In this document: positions 8,217 through 16,414 of the stretch, piece after piece
Position numbering within the stretch: the first letter of the stretch is position 1
How the letters are laid out: each line of letters opens with the position of its first letter
Source: Pedococcus badiiscoriae
GTDB lineage: Bacteria; Actinomycetota; Actinomycetes; Actinomycetales; Dermatophilaceae
Direction of reading: 5' to 3'
Assembly: GCF_013408925.1 (NCBI RefSeq)
Contig: NZ_JACCAB010000001.1
Span: 372,001 to 436,000 of the forward strand
Length of the DNA stretch: 64,000 nt
Notes under the pieces: generated by a model
The model's input: the letters and a program-made list of their open reading frames with translations, nothing else
What the model was told of the DNA's origin: nothing
Databases searched by the model: none
Made by a program: the position numbers and the translations under genes

Positions 8217-9578
8217 TCAGCCGAGCTTGACGGGCTTGACGAAGTCGGCGTAGATGAGCAGCGCTGACATCACGATGAGCACCGTGGACACGGCATACGC
8301 GATGGGCAACGCCTTGGCGACGTCCACGTGGCCGGGGTCGGGGCGGTTCAGCAGCCGAGCGGCGTTGCGCTTCAACCCTTCCCACAACGCTCCCGCGACG
8401 TGGCCACCGTCCAGCGGCAGCAGCGGGATCAGGTTGAACACGAAGAGCGCGAGGTTGAGCCCTGCCATCAGGCTGACCAGGATCGCCAGCTTGCCGGCGA
8501 GGCTCTCGTCGACTCCCTGGATCGAGCCCGACGAGATCTCGCCGGCCATCCGGCCCACACCCACGACGGACATCGGTCCGTTGGGGTCGCGCGCCTTGGA
8601 ACCGAAGGCGGCCTCGGCGACGTCGGTCATCCGCTGGGGGATGTGCACGAGGACGCCTGCGATGTGCGAGATCTGCTGACCGAGGATGCCGGGCACCACG
8701 GTGACCGGCTGGCGCTCCAGCGCCTGGACCGGGGCGGAGGAGACGCCGAGGAACCCGGCGGTCACCACCACGGGGTGTCCGGATGCGTCCACCAAGGGAG
8801 CGCCGTTCGGCCCGACCTGCTGGACCGTGTTGCGGATCGGGCTGACCTCGAGCGTCTGCCGGGCTCCGCCACGCAGCACCACGATCTCAGTCGGCTGGCC
8901 GACCCGAGGTCGGATCAGCCTTCCCACGTCGGTCGTGCGCTTGATCGGCTGACCTGCGATCGACACGATCCGGTCACCGGGGCGCAGGCCCGCGCGATAG
9001 GCGGGGGTCTTGGGGTCGGAGGGGGCGCAGGTCGTCTTGGCGGTCGCCTGGCTCGCGGGCACGACGCACTCGCTGACGGACGCCACGAGGGCCCCGTCCT
9101 TCTGCACCTCCTGGCCGTAGAGGGTCACCAGGCCCGTGAGCAGCACGACCGCGATGACGAGGTTCATCACCGGGCCGCCCATCATCACGACGACCTTCTT
9201 GGGCACCGACAGCTTGTAGAAGACGCGGTCCTCGTCCCCCGGCTTGATCTCCTCGAGGCTGAGCTGACGTGCCTCGTCGGCGAGCTGGGAGAACCGGCCC
9301 GTGCTCGACACCCGCAGCGTCCCGGGCTTGTCACCCGGACGGGGCGGGAACATGCCGATCATCCGGATGTAGCCCCCGAGCGGGATGGCCTTGATGCCGT
9401 ACTCGGTCTCACCCCGCCTCGTCGACCAGACCGTCGGACCGAAGCCGACCATGTACTGGGTGACCTTGACGCCGAACTTCTTGGCCGGGAGCAGGTGACC
9501 GATCTCGTGCAGCCCGATCGACAGGCCCACCCCCAGGGCCACGAAGAGGACGCCGAGCACGTACAGCAGGACGGTCAT
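8217..9578 (-). CDS. rseP: Site-2 intramembrane metalloprotease RseP/Rip1
   Basis: M50-family zinc protease of the cytoplasmic membrane; homologues cut anti-sigma factors inside the membrane. The 453-residue protein has the HEIGH zinc motif in the first helix (GLSIGLHEIGHLLPAKKFGV), a PDZ domain in the middle (about residues 200-300, with AGLRPGDRIVSIAGQPIK) and the third zinc ligand region NLIPLLPLDGGHVAGA. About four TM segments are visible. The ATG at 9578 overlaps the TGA of dxr by one base, so translation is coupled. The frame is open further upstream, but that part is shadow of dxr. Confidence 0.96.
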   Translation of the reverse strand: MTVLLYVLGVLFVALGVGLSIGLHEIGHLLPAKKFGVKVTQYMVGFGPTVWSTRRGETEYGIKAIPLGGYIRMIGMFPPRPGDKPGTLRVSSTGRFSQLADEARQLSLEEIKPGDEDRVFYKLSVPKKVVVMMGGPVMNLVIAVVLLTGLVTLYGQEVQKDGALVASVSECVVPASQATAKTTCAPSDPKTPAYRAGLRPGDRIVSIAGQPIKRTTDVGRLIRPRVGQPTEIVVLRGGARQTLEVSPIRNTVQQVGPNGAPLVDASGHPVVVTAGFLGVSSAPVQALERQPVTVVPGILGQQISHIAGVLVHIPQRMTDVAEAAFGSKARDPNGPMSVVGVGRMAGEISSGSIQGVDESLAGKLAILVSLMAGLNLALFVFNLIPLLPLDGGHVAGALWEGLKRNAARLLNRPDPGHVDVAKALPIAYAVSTVLIVMSALLIYADFVKPVKLG

Positions 9579-10858
9579 CAGCGAAGCGCCCCCTGCGTCG
9601 TCGACGACGCCGCTGCGAGCGGCGCCTCCGCCATCGATCCAGTCTGCAAACCCAGCACCTTCCGCGCCTCGTCGCGAGCCCACCCGTCGGCGCGCATCAC
9701 GTCATCAACGGACAGTGTCCCTGATTCGATCCCCGGCGCGCCGCCCGACCCGTGGATCTCCACCACCCTGGCCACCGTGTCGACGATCTCGACGAACCCG
9801 ATGTGGCCGTCGTGGAAGGCGTCCACCGCGACCTCGTTGGCGGCGTTGTAGACCGCCGGGCTGGTGCCCCCGGCCTCGCCGACCTGACGGGCCAGGCGCA
9901 CCGCCGGGAAGGCCTCGTCGTCGAGCGGCTCGAACTCCCACGACTGCGCTCGCGTCCAGTCGACCGGGACGTCGACGTCGGCCAGCCGGTCGGGCCACGA
10001 GAGTCCGAGCGCGATCGGCACGAGCATCCGCGGGGGTCCGGCCTGCGCCATGGTGGACCCGTCGACGAACTCCACCATCGAGTGGATCAGCTGCTGCGGG
10101 TGGACCACCACGTCGATCCGGTCGAAGGGGATGTCGAAGAGCAGGTGCGCCTCGATCACCTCGAGTCCCTTGTTGACGAGGGTGGCCGAGTTGGTCGTGA
10201 TCACCCGCCCCATCGAGAAGTTCGGGTGCGCGAGGGCCTCGGCAGGGGTCACGTCGCGCAGCGACTCGCGGCTGCGCCCGCGGAAGGGGCCGCCGCTGGC
10301 CGTCACCACGAGTCGGCGCACCTCGTCGGCGCGCCCGCCACGAAGGCACTGGGCGATGGCCGAGTGCTCCGAGTCCACGGGCACGATCTGGTCCGGTCGT
10401 GCGGCCGCCTTCACCAGCGGGCCACCCACGATGAGGGACTCCTTGTTGGCCAGGGCAAGGGTCGACCCCTGCGCCAGCGCCGCCAGCGTCGGGCGCAGCC
10501 CGATGGCGCCCGTGATCCCGTTGAGGACGACCTCGGCGCCGCACCCCGCCGCCGCGACGGCGGCGTCCTCGCCCACCACGACCTCCGGCCGGTATGCCGG
10601 GCGGCCGGCCCGGGCGGCATACGCACCGATCGCCTCGGCGACCTGCTCGTGGGTGCCGCGGGCGACCGCGACGAGGTCCACCTCGAAGGTGACGGCCTGC
10701 TCCGCCACGAGGTCGAGGTTGGAGCCCGCGGACAGGGCGACCACCCGGAAGCGGTCGGGGTGGCGCGCGATGACGTCCAGGGCCTGGGTGCCGATGGAAC
10801 CGGTCGAGCCGAGGACGGCGACGCTGCGCGGGGAAGTCACCGGTTCATTGTCGCCCAT
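9578..10858 (-). CDS. dxr: 1-deoxy-D-xylulose 5-phosphate reductoisomerase
   Basis: Second enzyme of the MEP pathway, turning DXP into MEP with NADPH and a divalent metal. The roughly 426-residue sequence shows the NADPH motif GSTGSIGTQALDV, the NKESLI segment, the metal-binding VDSEHSAIAQCL and the flexible-loop HPNFSMGRVI region. It is joined at both ends by one-base TGATG overlaps, to barstar upstream and rseP downstream. The ATG at 10858 is used; a GTG one codon earlier and a GTG seven codons later are alternatives. High confidence. Confidence 0.97.
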   Translation of the reverse strand: MGDNEPVTSPRSVAVLGSTGSIGTQALDVIARHPDRFRVVALSAGSNLDLVAEQAVTFEVDLVAVARGTHEQVAEAIGAYAARAGRPAYRPEVVVGEDAAVAAAGCGAEVVLNGITGAIGLRPTLAALAQGSTLALANKESLIVGGPLVKAAARPDQIVPVDSEHSAIAQCLRGGRADEVRRLVVTASGGPFRGRSRESLRDVTPAEALAHPNFSMGRVITTNSATLVNKGLEVIEAHLLFDIPFDRIDVVVHPQQLIHSMVEFVDGSTMAQAGPPRMLVPIALGLSWPDRLADVDVPVDWTRAQSWEFEPLDDEAFPAVRLARQVGEAGGTSPAVYNAANEVAVDAFHDGHIGFVEIVDTVARVVEIHGSGGAPGIESGTLSVDDVMRADGWARDEARKVLGLQTGSMAEAPLAAASSTTQGALR

Positions 10859-11214
10859 CACCGGTCGAGGATGGTCACCACGAAGCTCGCGTGGTCCTGG
10901 CTCACCTCGTCCAGGACCCCCGCGATGTCCTCGAACGTCTCGAGGTGACCACGCCGCAGCTGCGCGGCACCGTCCCAGACGAGATGCCGGGCGCGGGCGC
11001 CGCCCAACGGCTGTTCGGCGAAGTCGTGGAGGCAGTCGGCGAGGGCATCGAGGTTGCGACCGAACCAGTCCGGGAAGTCCAGCACCTGCGCGAACAGCTC
11101 AATGCTCTCGGCCTTGGTGGCGCCGGCCGGGACGACGCAGACGTCGTGGCCGCGGTCCCGCGCGCCCCGGACGACGTCGTCGAAGGTCACCTCAGGCCCC
11201 AGGATGCGGATCAC
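10858..11214 (-). CDS. Barstar family protein (no barnase nearby)
   Basis: A 118-residue protein with the barstar signature: an N-terminal alpha/beta fold, TKAESIELFAQVLDFPDWFGRNLDALADCLHDF, the region that in barstar plugs the barnase active site. Barstar proteins inhibit small secreted RNases, but no barnase-like RNase is encoded in the window, so this is an orphan immunity-type or regulatory protein. The GTG at 11214 overlaps the TGA of a small ORF (GTGA), and the stop overlaps the dxr ATG, so it sits in a fully coupled chain with MEP-pathway genes. Confidence 0.85.
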   Translation of the reverse strand: MIRILGPEVTFDDVVRGARDRGHDVCVVPAGATKAESIELFAQVLDFPDWFGRNLDALADCLHDFAEQPLGGARARHLVWDGAAQLRRGHLETFEDIAGVLDEVSQDHASFVVTILDR

Positions 11215-11333
11215 CGGGGACCACCCTCGATCACCCGGAACGATGCAGGGGGCTCATCGGTCCACCCGAGCCCCAGCACCCGACCGAGGCCCGCGAGCTC
11301 GAGGCGCACGGCTCTGCTCTGGACGGCGGGCAT
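11211..11333 (-). CDS. 40-residue leaderless small ORF upstream of barstar
   Basis: The ORF begins MPAVQSRAVRLELAGLGRV and ends VIEGGPR. Third codon positions are almost all G or C, as in real genes here. Its TGA overlaps the GTG of barstar (GTGA). A TATCGT box lies exactly 7 nt before the ATG at 11333, matching the leaderless pattern of other genes in the window. These three features together argue that it is translated. No family recognised. Confidence 0.5.
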   Translation of the reverse strand: MPAVQSRAVRLELAGLGRVLGLGWTDEPPASFRVIEGGPR

Positions 11334-11340
11334 GCTCCCG

Positions 11341-11346
11341 ACGATA
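11341..11346 (-). promoter_or_regulatory. -10 box of the small ORF-barstar-dxr-rseP chain
   Basis: TATCGT (minus strand) stands 7 nt before the ATG at 11333 and is the only promoter-like element seen upstream of this coupled gene chain. Confidence 0.45.
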
Positions 11347-11394
11347 GGGCAGCCGTCGCCGTCCTACCCGGCGAGCGGACGGCGTCCCAGTGGG

Positions 11395-12459
11395 CTACTC
11401 GCGGTAGACGCGCTCCTCGATGAGCTGCTCCTCGACGACCCGGCCCTCGGGCTCGAACCGGCCCTGGTCGAACCGCTTCTGGAACTCCAGCTCGAGGTGG
11501 TCGGCGCCGTTGCGGTTCTTCTCGATCGACATGACGACCCAGTGGCGGAACCGCTCGGCGTTGCCGAGGTGGTAGACGAGGTGGTGCTTGGCGACGATGT
11601 CGTACTTGTCGTTGAGGATCAGCACCACGTCGGCCTCGTAGGCGAGGGCGGACGAGCCACGCAGGTCGTTGACCCGCATGCGCCGACCGGCGACCAGGCT
11701 GGACTTGTCGGCGGCCACGATCGCGACGACCGGCACGCCCAGCTCGAGCGCCATGTCCTTGAGCCGCTCGACGACGACGGCGACCCGCTCGTCCTCGTTC
11801 AGGCCCCCGGGGACGGGCACTTTCTGCAGGTAGTCGACCAGCACGAGCGGCGCGCGCCCGTCGGTCTCGATGATCTGCATGACGGAGGCGCGGATGGCGT
11901 CGAGCGTGGTGTGCATCCCGCTCGAGGTGTGCACGTGCAGCCGGTCGCCGTAGGACTCGAGGGCATCGACGGCCTCAGCGCCGCCCTGGGTGTCGGCGAA
12001 GCGCTCCCGCATCGACTTCGCCCGGCTGTGCCTGGCCTCGAAACCGGCGCGGATCTTGGCGAGCCCGGCGGCCTCGGCACCCGCGATGGCTCCCGCCTCG
12101 ATCGCGATGAGCCGCTCGAGGATGCCGTGGGCGTCGTGCTCGTAGGAGAACAGCACGCCACTGCGGTTGGCAGCGACCGTGTTGCGGAGCATCTGCAGGG
12201 CCATGGCCGTCTTGCCCAGACCCTGGGGGCCGCCGAGCAGCACCAGCTCACCCGAGCGGAAGCCGCCCGTCAGCGCGATGTCGAGGGCGTCGAAGCCGGT
12301 GGGCCAGACCCGCGCGCCGGCGATCTGCCCGAGCCGGAGCTTCTCGTCGGTCTCCACGAGCACGTCGGTCAGCGACCGGAGGCGGCCTGTGTTGCGCGAC
12401 GCCGGCGCGTCGCCGTTGATCGAGACGACACTGGCTCCCGCTGGGTCCGCACTGGTCAT
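11395..12459 (-). CDS. DnaB C-terminal-domain-like ATPase (stand-alone)
   Basis: A 354-residue RecA-fold protein resembling the C-terminal helicase domain of DnaB. Walker A is GGPQGLGKTA (residues 76-85), Walker B is in APLVLVDYLQKV, and DLRGSSALAYEADVVLIL corresponds to the DnaB segment that follows. The DnaB N-terminal collar domain is absent; instead there is a short 30-residue leader. It is therefore unlikely to be the replicative helicase. Loader, recombination or regulatory roles are possible but not shown. It is a single gene between the barstar chain and gabD, with its own intergenic promoter region. Confidence 0.8.
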   Translation of the reverse strand: MTSADPAGASVVSINGDAPASRNTGRLRSLTDVLVETDEKLRLGQIAGARVWPTGFDALDIALTGGFRSGELVLLGGPQGLGKTAMALQMLRNTVAANRSGVLFSYEHDAHGILERLIAIEAGAIAGAEAAGLAKIRAGFEARHSRAKSMRERFADTQGGAEAVDALESYGDRLHVHTSSGMHTTLDAIRASVMQIIETDGRAPLVLVDYLQKVPVPGGLNEDERVAVVVERLKDMALELGVPVVAIVAADKSSLVAGRRMRVNDLRGSSALAYEADVVLILNDKYDIVAKHHLVYHLGNAERFRHWVVMSIEKNRNGADHLELEFQKRFDQGRFEPEGRVVEEQLIEERVYRE

Positions 12460-12495
12460 GCCACAGATTGAAGCGTCGATGTGCGTCCGGTGGTA

Positions 12496-12522
12496 CCCGT
12501 TCGGTCAACTTTGCCCCGAACG
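12496..12522. promoter_or_regulatory. Inverted repeat between gabD and the DnaB-like gene
   Basis: CCGTTCGG (12496-12503) and CCGAACGG (12515-12522) form a perfect 8-bp inverted repeat with an 11-bp centre; a third CGTTCGGTC lies at 12531. On the minus strand a TTGACC -35-like element falls inside. It is either a terminator for gabD or an operator of the DnaB-like gene. Confidence 0.45.
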
Positions 12523-12541
12523 GCTGACCCGCGTTCGGTCC

Positions 12542-14002
12542 TTAGGGGGCAATCCCGACATAGGTCGTCTCGAGGTACTCCTCGATGCCCTCGAACCCGC
12601 CCTCGCGGCCGAACCCGGACGCCTTGACCCCGCCGAAGGGCGCGGCCGGGTTGGAGATGATCCCCTGGTTGATGCCGATCATCCCGTACTCCAGCGCCTC
12701 GCTGACCCTGATCACCCGACCCAGGTCGTTCGTGAAGACGTACGACGCCAGGCCGAACTCGGTGCTGTTGGCCCTGTCGATGGCCTCGGCCTCGGTGCGG
12801 AACGTGGCGATCGGGGCCACCGGTCCGAAGATCTCCTCGCTCATGACCCGCGCCGTCATGGGGACCCCGCTGATCACCGTCGGCTCGAAGAAGTAGCCCC
12901 GGCCGGCGACCTGTCCCCCGCCGGTCAGGACGGTGCCGCCCTTGGCCTTGGCGTCCTGCACGAGCTCGCTCACGCCGTCGCGCGCCTTGGCGTCGATCAG
13001 CGGCCCCACGTCGACACCCTTCTTGGTGCCCTTGCCGAGGGTCAGTCCGGCCATCCGCCCGGCGAACTTCTTGGCGAACTCGTCAGCGACGCTCTCGTGC
13101 ACGAAGAAGCGGTTCGCCGCCGTGCAGGCCTCACCGATGTTGCGCATCTTGGCCAGCATCGCGCCATCCACCGCGCGGTCGAGGTCGGCGTCCTCGAACA
13201 CGATGAACGGGGCGTTGCCACCGAGCTCCATCGAGACCCTCAGCAGCTGCTCGGCCGACTGCTCGACGAGCCGGCGACCGACCGCGGTCGACCCGGTGAA
13301 GGTCAGCTTGCGCAGGCGCGGGTCACGGATGAGTGGCTCCATGACCTCACCGGTGTGCGTGGTGGTGACCACGTTGAGGACGCCGTCCGGCAGGCCGCAC
13401 TCGCGCAGCAGCTCCGCCAGGGCGAGCATCGTCAGCGGCGTCTGGCTGGCCGGCTTGACGACCATCGTGCAGCCGGCCGCGATCGCCGGCCCGATCTTGC
13501 GCGTGCCCATGGCCAGCGGGAAGTTCCACGGGGTGATCATGAGCGTCGGACCGACCGGTTTCTTCATCGTGAGCAGCCGGGTCGCGCCGTTGGGCGCCGT
13601 CGACCAGCGACCGTGGATCCGGACGGCCTCCTCGGAGAACCAGCGGAAGAACTCTGCGCCGTAGGTCACCTCGCCCCGCGACTCGGCCAGCGTCTTGCCC
13701 ATCTCGAGCGTCATCAGCGTGGCGAACTCCTCGGCCCGCTCGGTGATGCGTTCGAACGCGGCGCGCAGGATCTCGCCACGGTCCCGCGGCGGCGTCCCGG
13801 CCCAGTCCGCCTGAGCCGCCACGGCTGCGTCGAGCGCGGCCTTGCCGTCGGCCACCGTCGCGTCGGCGACGTGGGTGAGCGTGGCGCCGCTCGAGGGGTC
13901 CTCGACGGCGAGGGTGCGGCCGCCGGTGGCGTCGCGCCAGGTGCCGCCGATGAGGAGTCCCTTGGGGACCGACTCGATGAGGGACTTCTGAGTGGTGGCC
14001 AT
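12542..14002 (-). CDS. gabD: Succinate-semialdehyde dehydrogenase
   Basis: Aldehyde dehydrogenase family enzyme that oxidises succinate semialdehyde to succinate, the last step of GABA breakdown. The 486 residues include the NAD-binding FTGSTAVGRRLVEQ, the ELGGNAPFIVFEDADLD motif with the catalytic Glu, and the catalytic Cys in NIGEACTAANRFF. The C-terminal SNPAAPFGGVKASGFGREGG is typical of GabD. The ATG at 14002 overlaps the TGA of the agmatinase gene by one base, so both are made together. The stop is TAA. The substrate assignment relies on the family and on the polyamine context. Confidence 0.92.
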   Translation of the reverse strand: MATTQKSLIESVPKGLLIGGTWRDATGGRTLAVEDPSSGATLTHVADATVADGKAALDAAVAAQADWAGTPPRDRGEILRAAFERITERAEEFATLMTLEMGKTLAESRGEVTYGAEFFRWFSEEAVRIHGRWSTAPNGATRLLTMKKPVGPTLMITPWNFPLAMGTRKIGPAIAAGCTMVVKPASQTPLTMLALAELLRECGLPDGVLNVVTTTHTGEVMEPLIRDPRLRKLTFTGSTAVGRRLVEQSAEQLLRVSMELGGNAPFIVFEDADLDRAVDGAMLAKMRNIGEACTAANRFFVHESVADEFAKKFAGRMAGLTLGKGTKKGVDVGPLIDAKARDGVSELVQDAKAKGGTVLTGGGQVAGRGYFFEPTVISGVPMTARVMSEEIFGPVAPIATFRTEAEAIDRANSTEFGLASYVFTNDLGRVIRVSEALEYGMIGINQGIISNPAAPFGGVKASGFGREGGFEGIEEYLETTYVGIAP

Positions 14003-15096
14003 CAGTCCTGGACCTCCGGTGAGTGGTCGTGTGTCTCATGGGTGTGGTGGTGGTGCGGGAGGTGTCCCTCGGGGATGGCGCCGTTGCGCCCCGCGAGCAG
14101 AGGTTGCGAGGGGTCCCAGCGGGTCCCGTCCCGCTCGTCCCGCCGTTTGCGCGCGATGGCCGAGAGAGCCTCCAGGACAACGCGATTGGCGAGCGCGGCG
14201 GTGATGTCGGCGTGGTCGTAGGGCGGACTCACCTCGACGACGTCGACGCCGACGACCGGCAGCTCCAGGCAGATCCGCCGCACGGCGTCGAGCAGCTGGC
14301 GGGCCGTGAGGCCGCCGGGCTCCGGGGTGCCGGTCCCCGGCGCGTGGCCCGGGTCGCACACGTCGATGTCCACCGAGAGGAAGACGCCGTCGCACTCGTC
14401 CGTGGCGATGGTGAACGCCTCGGTGAGGACCTCGTCGAGACCGCGGTGCACGATCTCGGTCATCTCGAACGACCTCATCTCCTGGCCGGCCATCCAGTCG
14501 AGCGTCTCCGGCGGCGGCCAGTACCCCCTCAGCCCGACCTGCAGGAACCGGTCGCCGCGCAGCGCACCCGACTCGATGAGGCGGCGCATCGGCTGGCCGT
14601 GGCCCCACAGCGAACCGAACTCGATGTCACCGGTGTCGGCGTGCGCGTCGAAGTGGATCATCGAGACGCGGCCGTGGCCGATGACGTTGGCGACGCCCTT
14701 GGCGTCCGGGAACGCGATCGAGTGGTCGCCCCCGAGGACGACGGGTATGGCGCCTGCCCGCGTCACGCGCTCGACCGCGGCCTCCAGCTTCGGCAGGGAC
14801 CGCTCGATGTCACCGGAGTACATCTCGACATCACCCGCGTCGACCACCCTGAGGTCGACGAGGCCGTCGGTCCGCAGGGCCAGCGACGGCCGGGACCCGT
14901 CGTGCGGCAGGTAGTCCGTCATCCGGATCGCCTGGGGTCCGAACCGCGTGCCGGGGCGGTGCGAGGTGCCCCCGTCGAAAGGCGCGCCGAGGATCACGAC
15001 GTCCGCATCGGCATACGTGCTCTCGTCCTCGAGGTCACAGCGGTCCACGCCGAGGAAGGTGAAGTCGGGGCCGTACTGCTGCCCGTATCGCGTCAT
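14002..15096 (-). CDS. speB: Agmatinase / ureohydrolase
   Basis: Mn-dependent ureohydrolase, most likely agmatine to putrescine plus urea. The 364-residue protein has all metal-ligand motifs: GGDHSIAF, FDAHADTGD and SVDIDVCDPGHAPGTGTPEPGG. Guanidinobutyrase or guanidinopropionase activity cannot be excluded from sequence. Compared with usual agmatinases (about 310-320 residues) it has a C-terminal tail that is strikingly His-rich (HLPHHHHTHETHDH). A TAGGGT box ends 6 nt before the ATG at 15096, so it can be expressed as a leaderless transcript apart from the transporter genes. Confidence 0.9.
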   Translation of the reverse strand: MTRYGQQYGPDFTFLGVDRCDLEDESTYADADVVILGAPFDGGTSHRPGTRFGPQAIRMTDYLPHDGSRPSLALRTDGLVDLRVVDAGDVEMYSGDIERSLPKLEAAVERVTRAGAIPVVLGGDHSIAFPDAKGVANVIGHGRVSMIHFDAHADTGDIEFGSLWGHGQPMRRLIESGALRGDRFLQVGLRGYWPPPETLDWMAGQEMRSFEMTEIVHRGLDEVLTEAFTIATDECDGVFLSVDIDVCDPGHAPGTGTPEPGGLTARQLLDAVRRICLELPVVGVDVVEVSPPYDHADITAALANRVVLEALSAIARKRRDERDGTRWDPSQPLLAGRNGAIPEGHLPHHHHTHETHDHSPEVQD

Positions 15097-15102
15097 GATT
15101 CG

Positions 15103-15108
15103 ACCCTA
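15103..15108 (-). promoter_or_regulatory. -10 box of leaderless speB
   Basis: TAGGGT on the minus strand sits 6 nt before the agmatinase ATG, in a 34-bp gap after the saccharopine-dehydrogenase-family gene. Confidence 0.5.
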
Positions 15109-15130
15109 GTGCCGTTGCGAGGTCATCGAC

Positions 15131-16408
15131 TCAGCGGTCTTCCATGCCCCAGGGCGAGCCGTAGCCCTCGGGCTTGGGTGCGGCCAGCAGGTCCAGGAAC
15201 GGCACGGCGTCGAAGGCCTCCGGACCGAGCACGCCGGATCCGCCCCAGGTGCCGTTCGCGAGCAGCTCCAACGCGACCACGGGGTTGACGGCGGTCTGCC
15301 AGACGACGCACTGGGCGCCGTACTCGCGCATCGTCTCCTCGTTGTCCACGACGTGGTAGAGGTACGTGCTCCGCGGCTGGCCGTCCTTGCCGGTGCCCGT
15401 CACCCAGACCCCGGCACAGGTCTTGCCCTTCATCCGCGGGCCGATGGTGGCGGGGTCGGGCAGCACCGCCGCCACGACGTCGCGGGGTGACACCTCGACC
15501 CCCTTGACCGTCACCGGGTCGGTGCGGTCGAGGCCGAGCGTGTGCAGGGTGCGCAGGATGGAGATGAGCTCGTCGCCGAGGCCGTACTTGAAGGTCACCC
15601 GTTGCGCGTCGAGCCAGCGAGGCATGAGGAGCACCTCCTCGTGCTCGACGTGGACGCACTCGACGGGGCCGATGCCTTCGGGGAACTCGAACACCTCGGG
15701 CTCGCTGAACGCCGGCAGGGTGAAGAACCCGGCCTCGAGGTCTCCCCCGGCGGCCTCGGCCCGCGAGCGTTCCCACACCACGGGCGGGTTGAGGCACTCC
15801 TCGATGATGGTCCACATCGAGAAGCCCGGCGCGAAGGTCTCGTTGCCGTCCTCGTCGTAGACGGCGAGGTTGGCCCCGTCGCGGGTGCCGAGCTCGTCGA
15901 TCGACGAGAACAGGTGGTCGGAGGCGTAGCGGGCGAGCACGTCCGACAGCCCCGGCTCCACCCCGATCCCCAGCAGGGCCAGCTGACCCGCGTCCTCCCA
16001 CTCACCCTTCATGGCGAACTGCTCGTCACCGAGCTTGACGTGGACCTTGGCGTAGGGCTCGTCGGGGTGGCGCTGGGACAGGCTCATCGCCATGTCGAGG
16101 TAGCTCGCACCCGCCGCGAGGGCACCGCGGAAGATGGGCATGACGAACCGGGGGTCGACGGCGTTGAAGACGTGGGTGGCGCCGTGGTGGGCGGCCAATG
16201 CCGCGACGGCCTCGGAGTCGGAGGCGTCCACCTGGGCGGCGACGAACCGGCCCTCGCCCTCGCGACGAGCGGCCGCGGCCGTCACCGTCGCCACGGCCCT
16301 GGCCAGGTCGTAGTCGGCCACGACGAAGGACTCGAAGAAGTCACGTTCGACCGCGATGCGTGCGGCAGCGTCACCGACGCCGCCGGCGCCGATCATGAGG
16401 ATGCGCAT
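15131..16408 (-). CDS. Saccharopine dehydrogenase family protein
   Basis: A 425-residue oxidoreductase-like protein with an N-terminal Rossmann motif (MRILMIGAGGVGDAAARIA), FNAVDPRFVMPIFRGAL and the GIGVEPGLSDVLARY segment of the Lys9/saccharopine reductase superfamily (COG1748). This family includes lysine-pathway saccharopine dehydrogenases and carboxynorspermidine synthase. Because it lies 6 nt after the PotC-like permease gene and next to agmatinase, a role in polyamine or diamine metabolism is likely but is inference. It is co-directional with the whole transport and degradation block. Confidence 0.85.
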   Translation of the reverse strand: MRILMIGAGGVGDAAARIAVERDFFESFVVADYDLARAVATVTAAAARREGEGRFVAAQVDASDSEAVAALAAHHGATHVFNAVDPRFVMPIFRGALAAGASYLDMAMSLSQRHPDEPYAKVHVKLGDEQFAMKGEWEDAGQLALLGIGVEPGLSDVLARYASDHLFSSIDELGTRDGANLAVYDEDGNETFAPGFSMWTIIEECLNPPVVWERSRAEAAGGDLEAGFFTLPAFSEPEVFEFPEGIGPVECVHVEHEEVLLMPRWLDAQRVTFKYGLGDELISILRTLHTLGLDRTDPVTVKGVEVSPRDVVAAVLPDPATIGPRMKGKTCAGVWVTGTGKDGQPRSTYLYHVVDNEETMREYGAQCVVWQTAVNPVVALELLANGTWGGSGVLGPEAFDAVPFLDLLAAPKPEGYGSPWGMEDR

Positions 16409-16414
16409 GGGGAA

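Noticed and set aside
8328..9851. 507-codon plus-strand frame opposite rseP
   Set aside because: His/Asp-rich low-complexity shadow of rseP and dxr; no start signal or domain.
10858..11394. Barnase partner next to barstar
   Set aside because: The only other ORF upstream is 40 codons long and has no RNase features.
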